From assembly GCA_015295835.1 (NCBI GenBank), contig DVEG01000020.1:1-64000 (forward strand): 64,000 nucleotides of DNA. The letters are read 5' to 3'. The position numbers were made by a program, and so were the translations under genes. The notes under the pieces were generated by a model, which searched no databases, had not been told where the DNA came from, and saw nothing but the letters and a program-made list of their open reading frames with translations. Of this stretch, positions 55,531 through 64,000 are shown piece after piece (positions within the stretch are counted from its first letter, which is position 1; each line of letters starts with the position of its first letter). The stretch comes from Oscillatoriaceae cyanobacterium M7585_C2015_266. GTDB lineage: Bacteria; Cyanobacteriota; Cyanobacteriia; Cyanobacteriales; Oscillatoriaceae.

Positions 55531-57933
55531 ATGATCGGTCAACTTTTGGATAGACGTTATCGCATCACTGAAGTCTTAGGAACAGCCGAATTTGGACAAC
55601 TATATCTGGCCAAAGATACCCGCCGTCCCGGTCACCCCGAATGTTTTGTTAAACACCTACGACCTGCGACTAACGATCCTAAAGTTCTGGAAAATGCCCG
55701 CCGCCTTTTCGACAAAGAAGCGGAAATGTTAGAAAAATTGGGGCAGCACGACCAAATTCCCCAACTTTTCGCTTATTTTGAGGAAAATCACGAATTTTAC
55801 TTAGTTGAAGAATTTATTCCCGGTCATTCCCTAGCAAACGAGATTTTGCCCGGGAAACCCCTGCCGGAAAACCAAGTCGTCAACATTTTGAAAGAAGTGC
55901 TAGAGATATTGGTTTTCGTACACGGACACGGGGTGATCCACCGGGACATCAAACCTAGCAATTTAATCCGACGCCACCCAGACGGCAAGTTAGTATTGAT
56001 AGACTTTGGAGCAGTGAAAGAAATCGGCAGCCAAATGAACCAAGGGCCAATGCCACCGACAGTGCGGGTTGGTACCCTGGAATACATGCCGATCGAACAA
56101 TTCCAATACAACCCCCAATACAACAGCGATATTTATGCCTTGGGAACGCTCGCCATCCAAGCGTTGACAGGTTTGCCGGTTTACGACTTACCTAAACTCC
56201 GAGATGCCAAAAATCCCACGAAGGGGGAAATTTACTGGCGGCACTTGGCAGTGGTGACACCAGAGCTAGCAGATATTTTAGACAAAATGGTGCGCCACGA
56301 CTACAGAATGCGCTACCAAAGTGCAGAAGAAGTAATCGCTGATTTGATCAAAAGTGGCGAGCGCTCAGGGATTCACCTGCCCAAGCTGACAATCTATCGT
56401 GAAGAAGTAGAACGACGCGTCAGCCATCGTGGCGAAATATCGGTTGTCGGGCGCAACATTTTAGACGCACTGCGTACAAGCCTGGAATTGCAGGTAGAAG
56501 AAGCCCAGGCGATCGAAGAAGAGGTGCTAAAACCCTACGAAGAATACAAGCAAAAAATACAACGCTACGAACGAGCCTTAGTAGAAGCCTTGAACGAAGA
56601 AAATCCCCTGTCTGAAGAAACGCGGGATGAACTCAAACGCTTGCAACAAATTTTAGGGCTTAAAGACGAAGAAGTAGCGAAAATTGAAGAGAGGGTAGGA
56701 GTTAATCCCATACTAATAAAGCTTCCTAATCCCGTACCGCAGGTAGTTGCTAAACAGTGGAGCCGATATCTGCCAGAAATCTCTCAAGTTTTCAAGCAAA
56801 TCCCCCCCGCAAAATTCGGAGTCGGTATGGCTGTTGGAATAGGCGCGATCGCCCTCACTTACGGCACATTTCAACTGCCCGGTATGCTGATGCTCCGCCA
56901 GAAACAATTACAACAGCTCGCCATGCTCGACGCCTTTTATAAAGATCGCAACTACGAAGAGTGCCTGCAGCAAGCAACACAAATCCTCAACAATTCCAAA
57001 ACATTCCAAGAAATTCAAAATCTCCTCAAACAGTGCGAGGCAGGCATTAACTGGAAAAACATCGAAGTCAAAACCCTAACAGGGCATTCTGACGCAGTCG
57101 GAATTGTGGCATTCAGCCCCGACGGCAAAACACTCGCTAGCGGCAGCAAAGACAAAACAGTCAAGTTTTGGAATGTCGCAGAAGGAAAAGTCTTCCGCAG
57201 CTTCGATGGAGATGGCGGGGTGGTTTGGGCTATTGCTTTTAGCCCTGACAGCAGGCGATTCGCAACCGGCAGTTCATTTGGAAGAATCATGCTGTGGAAT
57301 CCCGCAACAGGGGAATTAATGCAAACTCTCGATTATGAGGCTGCCGTTTGGTCCGTTACTTTTAGCCCTAATGGACGGAATATCGCCAGCGCCTATGAAG
57401 ACAAAACTATCAGGATTTGGAATGTAGAAACTGGCAAGCGGGTGCAGCAGCTTTCTGAGCATTCAGACTATGTTTATTCTGTAGCAATTAGCGGTAACGG
57501 CAAGACGCTAGTCAGCGGCAGCAAAGACGGAACCGTAAAGATTTGGGATGTGGGAACGGGTACCCTCATTCACAATCTTCAGGGGCATTCATCAGAAGTA
57601 AGATCGGTAGCTATTAGTCCCGACGGCAAGAAAGTTGTAAGCGGTGGCTACGATAATATGGTTAAGATTTGGAATACAGAAACTGGGGAACTAATCCGCA
57701 CTTTGGCAGGACATACAGGTGAAGTCGTCTCGGTTGCAATCAGCCCAGATGGTAAAATTATCGCTTCCGGCAGCCGAGATGGCACTGTTAAGCTTTGGCA
57801 TCTCAATACTGGAGAACTGATTAATACTTTATCCGGGCACTCGGATGAGGTTTATTCGGTAGCCTTTAGCCCGAATGGTAAGATGCTGGCTAGTGCCGGT
57901 AAGGATAATATGATTAAACTCTGGCGGCGATAG
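55531..57933 (+). CDS. Ser/Thr protein kinase with seven-blade WD40 propeller
   Basis: 800 residues. The kinase domain (about 8-275) has a Gly-rich loop LGTAEFGQLYLA, catalytic HRDIKPSNLI and DFGAVKEIG, so it should be active. A coiled-coil region (about 300-395) and a single hydrophobic helix (about 428-452, VGMAVGIGAIALTYGTFQL) follow. The C-terminal 280 residues hold seven WD40 repeats, e.g. TLTGHSDAVGIVAFSPDGK and KTVKFWNV, forming one propeller. Membrane-anchored signalling with a periplasmic or cytoplasmic propeller is inferred. Such kinase-WD40 fusions are typical of filamentous cyanobacteria. Confidence 0.93.
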   Translation: MIGQLLDRRYRITEVLGTAEFGQLYLAKDTRRPGHPECFVKHLRPATNDPKVLENARRLFDKEAEMLEKLGQHDQIPQLFAYFEENHEFYLVEEFIPGHSLANEILPGKPLPENQVVNILKEVLEILVFVHGHGVIHRDIKPSNLIRRHPDGKLVLIDFGAVKEIGSQMNQGPMPPTVRVGTLEYMPIEQFQYNPQYNSDIYALGTLAIQALTGLPVYDLPKLRDAKNPTKGEIYWRHLAVVTPELADILDKMVRHDYRMRYQSAEEVIADLIKSGERSGIHLPKLTIYREEVERRVSHRGEISVVGRNILDALRTSLELQVEEAQAIEEEVLKPYEEYKQKIQRYERALVEALNEENPLSEETRDELKRLQQILGLKDEEVAKIEERVGVNPILIKLPNPVPQVVAKQWSRYLPEISQVFKQIPPAKFGVGMAVGIGAIALTYGTFQLPGMLMLRQKQLQQLAMLDAFYKDRNYEECLQQATQILNNSKTFQEIQNLLKQCEAGINWKNIEVKTLTGHSDAVGIVAFSPDGKTLASGSKDKTVKFWNVAEGKVFRSFDGDGGVVWAIAFSPDSRRFATGSSFGRIMLWNPATGELMQTLDYEAAVWSVTFSPNGRNIASAYEDKTIRIWNVETGKRVQQLSEHSDYVYSVAISGNGKTLVSGSKDGTVKIWDVGTGTLIHNLQGHSSEVRSVAISPDGKKVVSGGYDNMVKIWNTETGELIRTLAGHTGEVVSVAISPDGKIIASGSRDGTVKLWHLNTGELINTLSGHSDEVYSVAFSPNGKMLASAGKDNMIKLWRR

Positions 57934-57958
57934 GAAAGTAGTTGGGATCTACTGCTTT

Positions 57959-57983
57959 CCCCACTCTGTTTGGGTGGGGTTTG
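57959..57983 (+). terminator. Terminator after the WD40 kinase gene
   Basis: A 6-bp GC-rich stem CCCCAC / GTGGGG with a 9-base loop, followed by TTTGTTG, 25 bp after the stop codon. Confidence 0.7.
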
Positions 57984-58066
57984 TTGTAGTGGAATTTGGG
58001 GATTAGCTGGGATTAGGGGTAATGGGGTTCGAGGTTTTTATGTTTTTGCAGATGATGCTTTTTTAG

Positions 58067-58912
58067 CTAGATCGATTCTTGAACTAAATGATCTAGTTCT
58101 CGTTGCATTTGATTGCGCACTTTTTCATAGCAGGCGTCTACATAGTCGCGCTCGCTTGCCGCTGCTCTCCCGTAGTGTTCAAAAACTATCGGCGCGCAAA
58201 CGCGAGTGTGAATTTTCATCGGTAGGGGAATATTGGGAAGTGGACCAAAACTCAGCCCCCAAGGCAGCCCTAAATAAATCGGAAATACCATCGGATCAAC
58301 CCCAAATAACCACGGCATCCCCATCTCGTGCAATTGCCGCATAAAATCGTAACATTCGGTTATAACAAATAAAGTATCGTGCGCTCCTTTGGAAATAAGT
58401 GGTACTATAGGCACTTCTTCCCGCAAAGCTAATTTAATAAAGCCTTTGCGCCCCGCAAAGTAAATTTGATGCCGCATACTGTGGGGGCGAAATACATCTT
58501 CAGCTCCACCAGGATATACGGCAACGCAAGCGCCTCTTTGGAAAGCTGCGCTTGCCATTTGCGGATGTGCCACTACTGCCCCCCAGCGAGTAGCTAATCT
58601 AGCAGCTCCTGGAAAAACTTTCCAAACTGTTGGATGCATCAACCCATAAAGTAAGCGCTCCGTACCAAAACGCCTAAACCAATCATACATAAACATGAAC
58701 ATATCCGGTGCAGCTAAGCCCCCATTGTGGGAACCAACAAACAACACTTTTCCCTCATGAGGAATGTGGTGCCAACCATCAGTTTGCACGCGAAAATAAT
58801 ACCGGTAAAACCATTCCCATACCGGCATCATCGCTCTAATCGCTTCCGGATCTCGTTCGTCTAATGATCTCCCGTCTAGCTTACTGTAAGTCGAATTAAA
58901 AAAATTAAACAC
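58067..58912 (-). CDS. Lysophospholipid acyltransferase family protein (PlsC-like)
   Basis: 281 residues. The acyltransferase motif I is VGSHNGGLAAPDMFMF (His plus distant Asp as in MGAT-like members), motif III is AVYPGGAEDVFRP and FAGRKGFIKLALREEVPIVP carries motif IV. The layout fits the cyanobacterial/plant MGAT-like subgroup that acylates glycerol derivatives or phytol. One hydrophobic segment suggests peripheral membrane binding. It lies between two Ser/Thr kinase genes, and is convergent with the WD40 kinase gene. Confidence 0.85.
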   Translation of the reverse strand: MFNFFNSTYSKLDGRSLDERDPEAIRAMMPVWEWFYRYYFRVQTDGWHHIPHEGKVLFVGSHNGGLAAPDMFMFMYDWFRRFGTERLLYGLMHPTVWKVFPGAARLATRWGAVVAHPQMASAAFQRGACVAVYPGGAEDVFRPHSMRHQIYFAGRKGFIKLALREEVPIVPLISKGAHDTLFVITECYDFMRQLHEMGMPWLFGVDPMVFPIYLGLPWGLSFGPLPNIPLPMKIHTRVCAPIVFEHYGRAAASERDYVDACYEKVRNQMQRELDHLVQESI

Positions 58913-58978
58913 TGGTTTTCAACAGCTCCCTTAACTAAATTATAAATTACCAATTCTCATTAACCATTAGCATTTTTA

Positions 58979-60772
58979 TCATTCTCTATTTCCACTGCGG
59001 CGCGGCAAGCATTTCGGCGCAACATACCACGCACCTCCCTCATTTCCTCTTAAATCGCAGTTTTCAATAGGTCCGGCACCGTTAGATTCTACACAAATTC
59101 CCTGTTCTTTGTTTTTGTTGATGTTGCACTGCCGCACTGTCAGATTTCCTTTCTTTTTAATCCTCACTCCCGCACTATTATTCCCAATAATATCGCAATT
59201 TTCTACTGTTCCCTCGCCGTTACTGCTGACAAAAATACCGTCTGACTGCATGTCATGAATTTTACAGCGCCGCACAGTCGGGTTGCAACCTTTGAGAATA
59301 TATATGCCAAATTTTTGCCCAAATATGTCACACGCTTCTACAGTAGCGCTGCTATTTTTGCTGAGTAAAATTCCATATTTTGCCGCCTCGTATATCTTAC
59401 ACTGGTGAATGAAAGGGTTAGTGCCCTCCCCACGAATATGAATGCAAGCAATACCCGTAGAGGAAATTTCGCAGTTTTCCAGTCGCAGTTTCCCTTTAGA
59501 TATATCAACTGCAAATAGTTTTAACAATTTTTCGCTAAAAAATTTCCCTAAAAGATCAGCATTTTGATAATTTGTTAAATCTTTATAGCAAAAATTCAAA
59601 TTTTTAACTATTGCCGCCTCAGCTTGCATGGAAAGGCAGGGAGAAAATAGACTTTCAACTATGATATCTTCTCTGGCTCCATTTCCAATTATTTCCAAAA
59701 ATTTGTCAATTACTAAACTTTCCTCGTAAAAACCTGGTTCCACTATTATTTTCGTACCAGGCTGGGCATTTTTGATGGCTTCGCTAATTGTTCGGAAGTC
59801 TGCTTTGCCTAATTTAGCTACTCTAATAGTATTAATTAATGAATTATATATTATTTTTGTTTTTTCTAGTTGATTTAATAAATTTAAATCTTCTAGCACC
59901 TCTGCCGCTGATTGATAACGTTCTTGTAATGTTTGTTTTACCATTTTATCTAAAACTTTTTCCAGATTAGGGCTAATTTTTGTACCTCTTTCTAATAAGC
60001 GATCGCGCCACAACCAACGTCGCTCTAGCGGTTCATAAAGTTCATCTGGAGCCACTGTAGTCAGTAAATGTAAACACGTCATTCCCAAACTATACAAATC
60101 GCTAGCTGGATAAGCTTTTCCCCACAAAAGTTGCTCGATAGGTGCATATCCAGGAGTACCTAAATAAGCTGTACCGGTTTGGGCAACAGTTGTTTGAGCT
60201 AGTTGCTTAGAAATGCCAAAATCTATTAAAGCGTACCCCTTTTTAGCAGCACTATAAATAATATTTTCAGGTTTGATATCCCGGTGAATCACTCTATGCT
60301 CGTGGATATATTGAAGAATCCTTAATATTTCGCCCAACAATTCTCGAATCTTTTCTTCACTAAATGCTCCCTCCTCCTGCAAAGTGGCTGCTAAATCCTT
60401 TCCCTCGATAAATTCTTGTACCAAATATAAACGCGATTCTGCCTCAAAATAATCCAGCAGCGCCGGAATTTGTGGGTGCTGCCCCAATTGCTGTAGTTGC
60501 CTAGCTTCTTGATTAAAAAGATTAATTGCTTTTTGCAAGGCTTGTTGGTTATTTTGAATTTGTGGCAAGGGGCAAAATTGTTTGACAGCGCAGCGAATCC
60601 GTTGCTCGGTATCCTCAGCTAGGAAAGTTCTCCCAAATCCTCCTGGATTGCCAAGAGGGCGAATTATGCGATATCGCGAATAGAGCAGTAAGTTGCTGCC
60701 GCAATTGGAGCAAGTTTTCGCATCATCTGGATTGTACGGTTTTTTGCAATCGGGATTCAGACAATAGCTCAT
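58979..60772 (-). CDS. Ser/Thr protein kinase with zinc ribbon and parallel beta-helix
   Basis: 597 residues. An N-terminal zinc ribbon uses C4, C9, C21 and C24. The kinase domain (about 32-295) has LGNPGGFGRTFLAED, HRDIKPENIIY and DFGISKQL, all intact. From about 305 the protein becomes a NosD/pectate-lyase-like parallel beta-helix with many short repeats, e.g. ENCDIIGNNSAGVRIKKKGN, LTVRQCNINKNKEQG, each carrying N/C/G. A carbohydrate- or wall-binding sensor is inferred. No transmembrane segment is evident. The gene is on the strand opposite to the radical SAM gene, 175 bp away. Confidence 0.88.
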   Translation of the reverse strand: MSYCLNPDCKKPYNPDDAKTCSNCGSNLLLYSRYRIIRPLGNPGGFGRTFLAEDTEQRIRCAVKQFCPLPQIQNNQQALQKAINLFNQEARQLQQLGQHPQIPALLDYFEAESRLYLVQEFIEGKDLAATLQEEGAFSEEKIRELLGEILRILQYIHEHRVIHRDIKPENIIYSAAKKGYALIDFGISKQLAQTTVAQTGTAYLGTPGYAPIEQLLWGKAYPASDLYSLGMTCLHLLTTVAPDELYEPLERRWLWRDRLLERGTKISPNLEKVLDKMVKQTLQERYQSAAEVLEDLNLLNQLEKTKIIYNSLINTIRVAKLGKADFRTISEAIKNAQPGTKIIVEPGFYEESLVIDKFLEIIGNGAREDIIVESLFSPCLSMQAEAAIVKNLNFCYKDLTNYQNADLLGKFFSEKLLKLFAVDISKGKLRLENCEISSTGIACIHIRGEGTNPFIHQCKIYEAAKYGILLSKNSSATVEACDIFGQKFGIYILKGCNPTVRRCKIHDMQSDGIFVSSNGEGTVENCDIIGNNSAGVRIKKKGNLTVRQCNINKNKEQGICVESNGAGPIENCDLRGNEGGAWYVAPKCLPRRSGNRE

Positions 60773-60947
60773 ATAGGAAAAGTATCACTACCATATTTTT
60801 ATCATAAACTGGCGCTTGCTCCGATTTGTCATTTTCCCAGATAGTTGACAAATCTCTCCTATTCAGATACAATAGAGTCAGGTATATTTATTTTAAAATT
60901 TAGGGTAAAAACAAAAAATGCATAGATACAGATTATAATATACATTT

Positions 60948-62288
60948 ATGAGTGAAAGTTCTATCAAGCCGGCTGTAATTACTAAGGTTTTGCCGAATTC
61001 CATTGCTTCTGAAATAGGATTTGAAGTCGGTGACGCGCTCGTGGCTATCAATGGTCAAAAACCTCGCGACTTAATCGATTACAAGTTTTTGTGTGCCGAC
61101 GAATTTTTAGAATTAGAAGTTTTAGATGCTAAAGGGCAAACTCATAAAATTGAAATAGAAAAAGAATACGACGAAGACTTAGGGCTGGAATTTGAAACCG
61201 CCATTTTCGACGGTTTAATTCAGTGTAACAACCGCTGCCCTTTTTGTTTTATAGATCAGCAACCTCCAGGGAAGAGAAAAACACTTTATTTAAAAGATGA
61301 CGACTATCGGCTTAGTTTTCTCTACGGTTCTTATCTAACTCTCACCAATCTCACTCAGAAAGAATGGGAGCGTATCGCTAATATGCGGCTCTCTCCTCTC
61401 TATGTTTCGGTTCACGCTACAGAGCCAGAGTTGCGTATCCGTTTGTTGAAAAATCCTCGTGCAGCTCAGATTTTAGAGCAGTTAAAATGGTTTAAGAAAC
61501 AGCGATTACAAATTCATGCACAAGTAGTCGTTTGCCCAGGAATAAATGATGGTAAACATTTAGAAAAGACTCTCCTGGATTTGGCAAAATTTGGCACAGG
61601 AAAGGTGCCGACAGTGGCGTCGGTAGCGGTGGTGCCGGTGGGGTTGACGAAGTTTCGCCCGCCAGATGATGAATTGGTACCGGTGACGCCGGAAAAAGCG
61701 CGAGAAACAATTGCGCTCGCACAATCTCTACAGGAAAAATTTCGCCGCCAAATGGGTACGAATTTTGCCTGGCTTGCAGATGAATGGTTTTTAATTGCTC
61801 AACAGGAATTGCCTCCAGAATCTCATTATGAAGAGTATCCCCAAATTGGCAATGGTGTTGGCTCAATTCGCCAATTTCTCAAACAATTTGAGGAAGCAGC
61901 AGAGAAAATGTTGCCCCCTGCTGTTTCCTCACCTCGTCGCTTTACTTGGGTGGTGGGAAATGCAGTTGAAAGAGCATTTCAACCTATTTTGCAGCGTCTC
62001 AATAGCGTGCAAGGGCTACAAGTTAATTTAGCTGCTTTATGCAGCTCTTACTGGGGGCAAACTATTACCGTTACCGGCTTGCTGACAGGGCAGGATTTGC
62101 TAGAAGGTTTGCAGGGAAAAGATTTGGGAGATGCAATTCTTTTGCCTTCTGTGATGCTTAAACACGGAGAATTGTTATTTTTGGATGATATGAGTGTTGC
62201 AGAAGTTGCTGCGCAATTGAAAAAGCCAATTTTACCTGTTACTGGAGTTGAGGAATTAATCATGACTTGTTTGAAGACAAGTTTTTAA
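60948..62288 (+). CDS. TIGR03279-type radical SAM protein with PDZ and DUF512 domains
   Basis: 446 residues. An N-terminal PDZ-like domain (about 5-75, SIASEIGFEVGDALVAINGQ) is followed by the Fe-S motif LIQCNNRCPFCFIDQQPPGK around residue 90-103, close to CxxxCxxC. The rest (about 250-440) is a DUF512 domain. This architecture is conserved in cyanobacteria and anaerobic bacteria; function is unknown. Its last 33 bp overlap the convergent nucleotidyltransferase-like gene. Confidence 0.88.
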   Translation: MSESSIKPAVITKVLPNSIASEIGFEVGDALVAINGQKPRDLIDYKFLCADEFLELEVLDAKGQTHKIEIEKEYDEDLGLEFETAIFDGLIQCNNRCPFCFIDQQPPGKRKTLYLKDDDYRLSFLYGSYLTLTNLTQKEWERIANMRLSPLYVSVHATEPELRIRLLKNPRAAQILEQLKWFKKQRLQIHAQVVVCPGINDGKHLEKTLLDLAKFGTGKVPTVASVAVVPVGLTKFRPPDDELVPVTPEKARETIALAQSLQEKFRRQMGTNFAWLADEWFLIAQQELPPESHYEEYPQIGNGVGSIRQFLKQFEEAAEKMLPPAVSSPRRFTWVVGNAVERAFQPILQRLNSVQGLQVNLAALCSSYWGQTITVTGLLTGQDLLEGLQGKDLGDAILLPSVMLKHGELLFLDDMSVAEVAAQLKKPILPVTGVEELIMTCLKTSF

Positions 62289-62750
62289 ATCTTTGATGTC
62301 TTCATTTCTTCCTAATAATTCTTTATAACGAATGATGTCTTCTAAAGGCTGAACCCAGACGGAAATTCCGAAAAAATTTTTTTTAATTGCTTTATTTAAG
62401 TCTGTATCTAACTTTACTCGCCTGCCATCTGCTGTAAAGATGAAAGCATCCTCAACTTGATTGATTTCAATTTCGACGTCATTCACTCGCAGGGTTAGTA
62501 GCATTAAGTCAAATTCATTGTCTACAAATCTAGCAAGCGGGCGAATTATATTCGGCATAAATAAAGAGGCTACTTGGTTTATATCTTTTTGGGATACTTC
62601 TATATCGATATCGTGCAGGGGCCATTTAGAACCGTAAATGTTGCCAGCTAAACCGCCTGTTATATGATATGCAATTTTGTGTTTTTTTAGGGTAGAGATA
62701 ACAAATTTTAATGCATTTAGTTGATTTTCAGAAATAATTTCGGGTATCAT
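62256..62750 (-). CDS. Nucleotidyltransferase-like protein
   Basis: 164 residues. YHITGGLAGNIYGSKWPLHD followed by IDIEVSQ gives the GG...G...DxD pattern of the pol-beta-like minimal nucleotidyltransferase fold; a second acidic strand EIEINQVED follows. Small proteins of this class act as aminoglycoside-type or MntA-like nucleotidyltransferases, including antitoxin or tRNA-modifying roles. No toxin partner (HepT) is next to it. The 3' end overlaps the radical SAM gene by 33 bp. Confidence 0.7.
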   Translation of the reverse strand: MIPEIISENQLNALKFVISTLKKHKIAYHITGGLAGNIYGSKWPLHDIDIEVSQKDINQVASLFMPNIIRPLARFVDNEFDLMLLTLRVNDVEIEINQVEDAFIFTADGRRVKLDTDLNKAIKKNFFGISVWVQPLEDIIRYKELLGRNEDIKDLKTCLQTSHD

Positions 62751-62802
62751 TCGGATAAGCTAAAATAGATAGCACAGATAACCTTTTAACGGAGAAGTAT
62801 CG

Positions 62803-63141
62803 ATGAATTGCTATTTTATGGCGATCGCTTTTACTGTAGCCTTGATTTTAGCTCAAGGGAGTTCACAAATCAAGTCTGGGGAAACAGGCGCCCAAACTAA
62901 TTCTTCCATTCTGGTGAGGGGCATGAAGGGCATTCGGCGCATCTTCCTTGGCAGTATTAATTATGTTTTCTTTGCAGGATGCTAAGACAAATAAACCCGT
63001 AACCGATTTGCAGCCTTATCTTAGAGAAAAGGGGCATTTAGTTACCCAGGCGCTACTGCAGGCGAAGTACATTTTATGACTCAATTTCCCCAACCGGGTA
63101 AATATAAACTTTGGAGGCAATTTCAACGCGGCAGATTTTAA
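62803..63141 (+). pseudogene. Broken exported metal-related gene (YtkA/FixH-like domain)
   Basis: A signal-peptide-like start (MNCYFMAIAFTVALILAQGS) is followed by frames that read VTDLQPYLREKGHLV and, in another frame, TAGEVHFMTQFPQPGKYKLW then RQFQRGRF before TAA at 63139. These pieces look like halves of a domain of the type DAKTxKPVTDLQPYLGxxGHLV... FPxPGKYKLWxQFQRGG that occurs with metal-efflux genes. The middle is deleted and at least two frameshifts are present. Family assignment is from memory and tentative. Confidence 0.5.
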
Positions 63142-63203
63142 CTGCTGATTTTTGGGTTGATGTTCTATAAAAATTATTAATTTTTCAAAGCAGCAAGTAA
63201 ATT

Positions 63204-63240
63204 TTTGTAAAAACTCTCCAGTAAACTGGAGGGCAAAGCC
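63204..63240. promoter_or_regulatory. Candidate MerR-family operator/promoter
   Basis: A dyad CTCCAGT-AA-ACTGGAG (63216-63231) extends to CTCTCCAGT...ACTGGAGGG. This is the classic MerR/CueR-like operator. On the minus strand TTGCCC, a 19-bp spacer containing the dyad, and TTTACA form a promoter with the elongated spacer that MerR regulators untwist. No merR-type gene is in the window. Confidence 0.5.
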
Positions 63241-63453
63241 AGAAAATCAGGGTGTATGATTATATCACGTAAAGAGCGAGCGCTCTCGAAGGGGAGCGGA
63301 ATCAAGAAAAGATAATGACAACAGATAGGGTGCGGAAGTAGTTGACTGCGAAGCAAACCGCCCTAATTGCAGTTTTTAATTATTGCTATCCTGCATAAAA
63401 GGGTAAGTCCGCAGTTGGAACTGTCTAACGAGTGCAGACTGAAACAAAAACGT

Positions 63454-64000
63454 ATGCCAAAATATCGTCACCTGATAGCTGGCAGCATAGGAATCGCGAT
63501 CGCCTTAGGCAATCTCGAAGCCACTGCCTCTGCCTCTAAACAACTCAAAATTCAAAACCAAATTGCCCAAACAGCACCATCTTTGCCAATGGTAAGCGAG
63601 CGCCCTGACAGATGCCCAATTGTGGAATATACGCCGCCCCAATTTCCGCCGCAGCCTCCTTTTAGCCAGCCCAGCACAACACCCGAATACCTCAACCCCG
63701 AACCCAATCCCCTGCGGCGAGCCAACAAGCCAGAGGATGTCGCCATCATAGGCACCCAGCCCATTACCCTACAGCAAGCCCTAGACTTAGCACTGCGCAA
63801 CAATCCAGATTTAATCGAAGCTGACTTAACACTAGAACGAGCACAAGCTGCCCTAAGAGAAGCCAGAGCAGCATACTTCCCCACCTTAACCCTCAGAGGT
63901 GATCTCATCCGCAACGATTCTGCACAGGCAGATTTTCAAAACGAACAACGACAGCAACAAGGTCTTCCTTTAACTGACAGCACTTCCACCAGCTTAAGTA
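63454..64000 (+). CDS. TolC-family outer-membrane efflux protein, N-terminal part (cut by window edge)
   Basis: 182 codons from ATG 63454 to the edge. A signal peptide (HLIAGSIGIAIALGNLEATA) and a Pro-rich spacer (about 55-95) precede the TolC/OEP coiled-coil start: PITLQQALDLALRNNPDLIE, then RAQAALREARAAYFPTLTL. TolC-type proteins form the outer-membrane duct of tripartite efflux pumps. Partners are outside the window; the metal-type operator upstream is suggestive, not proof. Confidence 0.88.
   Translation, partial: MPKYRHLIAGSIGIAIALGNLEATASASKQLKIQNQIAQTAPSLPMVSERPDRCPIVEYTPPQFPPQPPFSQPSTTPEYLNPEPNPLRRANKPEDVAIIGTQPITLQQALDLALRNNPDLIEADLTLERAQAALREARAAYFPTLTLRGDLIRNDSAQADFQNEQRQQQGLPLTDSTSTSLS

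Overview
The window is chromosomal DNA from a cyanobacterium, most likely a filamentous Oscillatoriales-type organism. Supporting signs are psbU, the ndhA-ndhI-ndhG-ndhE operon, a phylloquinone-type menB, Vipp1/IM30 paralogs, a DUF3120 gene, a TIGR03279 radical SAM gene and very frequent HIP1 palindromes (GCGATCGC). Base composition is moderate and gene strand switches often. There is no CRISPR array, rRNA operon, prophage or intact insertion sequence. Two tRNA genes (Arg-ACG, Ser-GCT) are present. The order-level assignment is inference.

Layout. 1-6955 (minus): a compact six-gene surface-glycan operon with a PglK-like ABC exporter, a PseB-like sugar-nucleotide dehydratase, a large polytopic protein, a lipid-carrier glycosyltransferase, a GNAT acetyltransferase and an ArnE/EamA-like small transporter cut by the window edge. 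6956-7723: non-coding DNA with a broken gene. 7724-9170: CobW-type metallochaperone plus a DUF1636 protein. 9675-12234: an alpha/beta hydrolase lacking its serine nucleophile, a small conserved ORF and menB. 12235-13662: gene-poor, with a possible IS200/IS605 remnant and a Cys-rich small protein. 13663-18659: SPOR-domain membrane protein, two tandem Vipp1-like genes, thioredoxin and a class I/II aminotransferase. 18841-27866: methyltransferase, uvrC, uppP, DUF3120, FHA-cyclase, psbU, nadB and a small secreted protein.

28105-36657: CHASE2-PAS-GGDEF protein, small membrane proteins, moaC, tRNA-Arg, an MFS transporter, a second lipid-carrier glycosyltransferase, and an NlpC/P60 cell-wall peptidase divergent from a class A beta-lactamase-like protein with start codons 3 bp apart. 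36709-45625: exported beta-rich protein, tRNA-Ser, Cache chemoreceptor, alanine racemase, a large multidomain adenylate cyclase, a decayed GGDEF gene and an HNH nuclease. 46280-53668: DHH phosphoesterase, SixA, citrate synthase, the NDH-1 genes ndhA-I-G-E and NAD kinase. 53716-64000: peptidoglycan amidase, a WD40 Ser/Thr kinase, a PlsC-like acyltransferase, a zinc-ribbon/kinase/beta-helix fusion, the radical SAM gene, a nucleotidyltransferase-like protein, a broken metal-related gene beside an orphan MerR-type operator, and the start of a TolC-family protein.

Themes: cell-envelope glycan and peptidoglycan work (glycan operon, uppP, alr, NlpC/P60, amidase), second-messenger signalling (two cyclases, a GGDEF protein and a GGDEF relic), membrane maintenance (Vipp1 pair) and NAD(P)/respiratory metabolism (nadB, nadK, gltA, ndh). 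I see no obviously new defence or mobile system. The best leads are the glycan operon, the Ser-less hydrolase, the paired Vipp1 genes, the 3-bp divergent cell-wall pair, the kinase/beta-helix fusion, the eroded metal locus with a MerR-like dyad, and an abundant octamer GCGCTCGC, one base away from HIP1.
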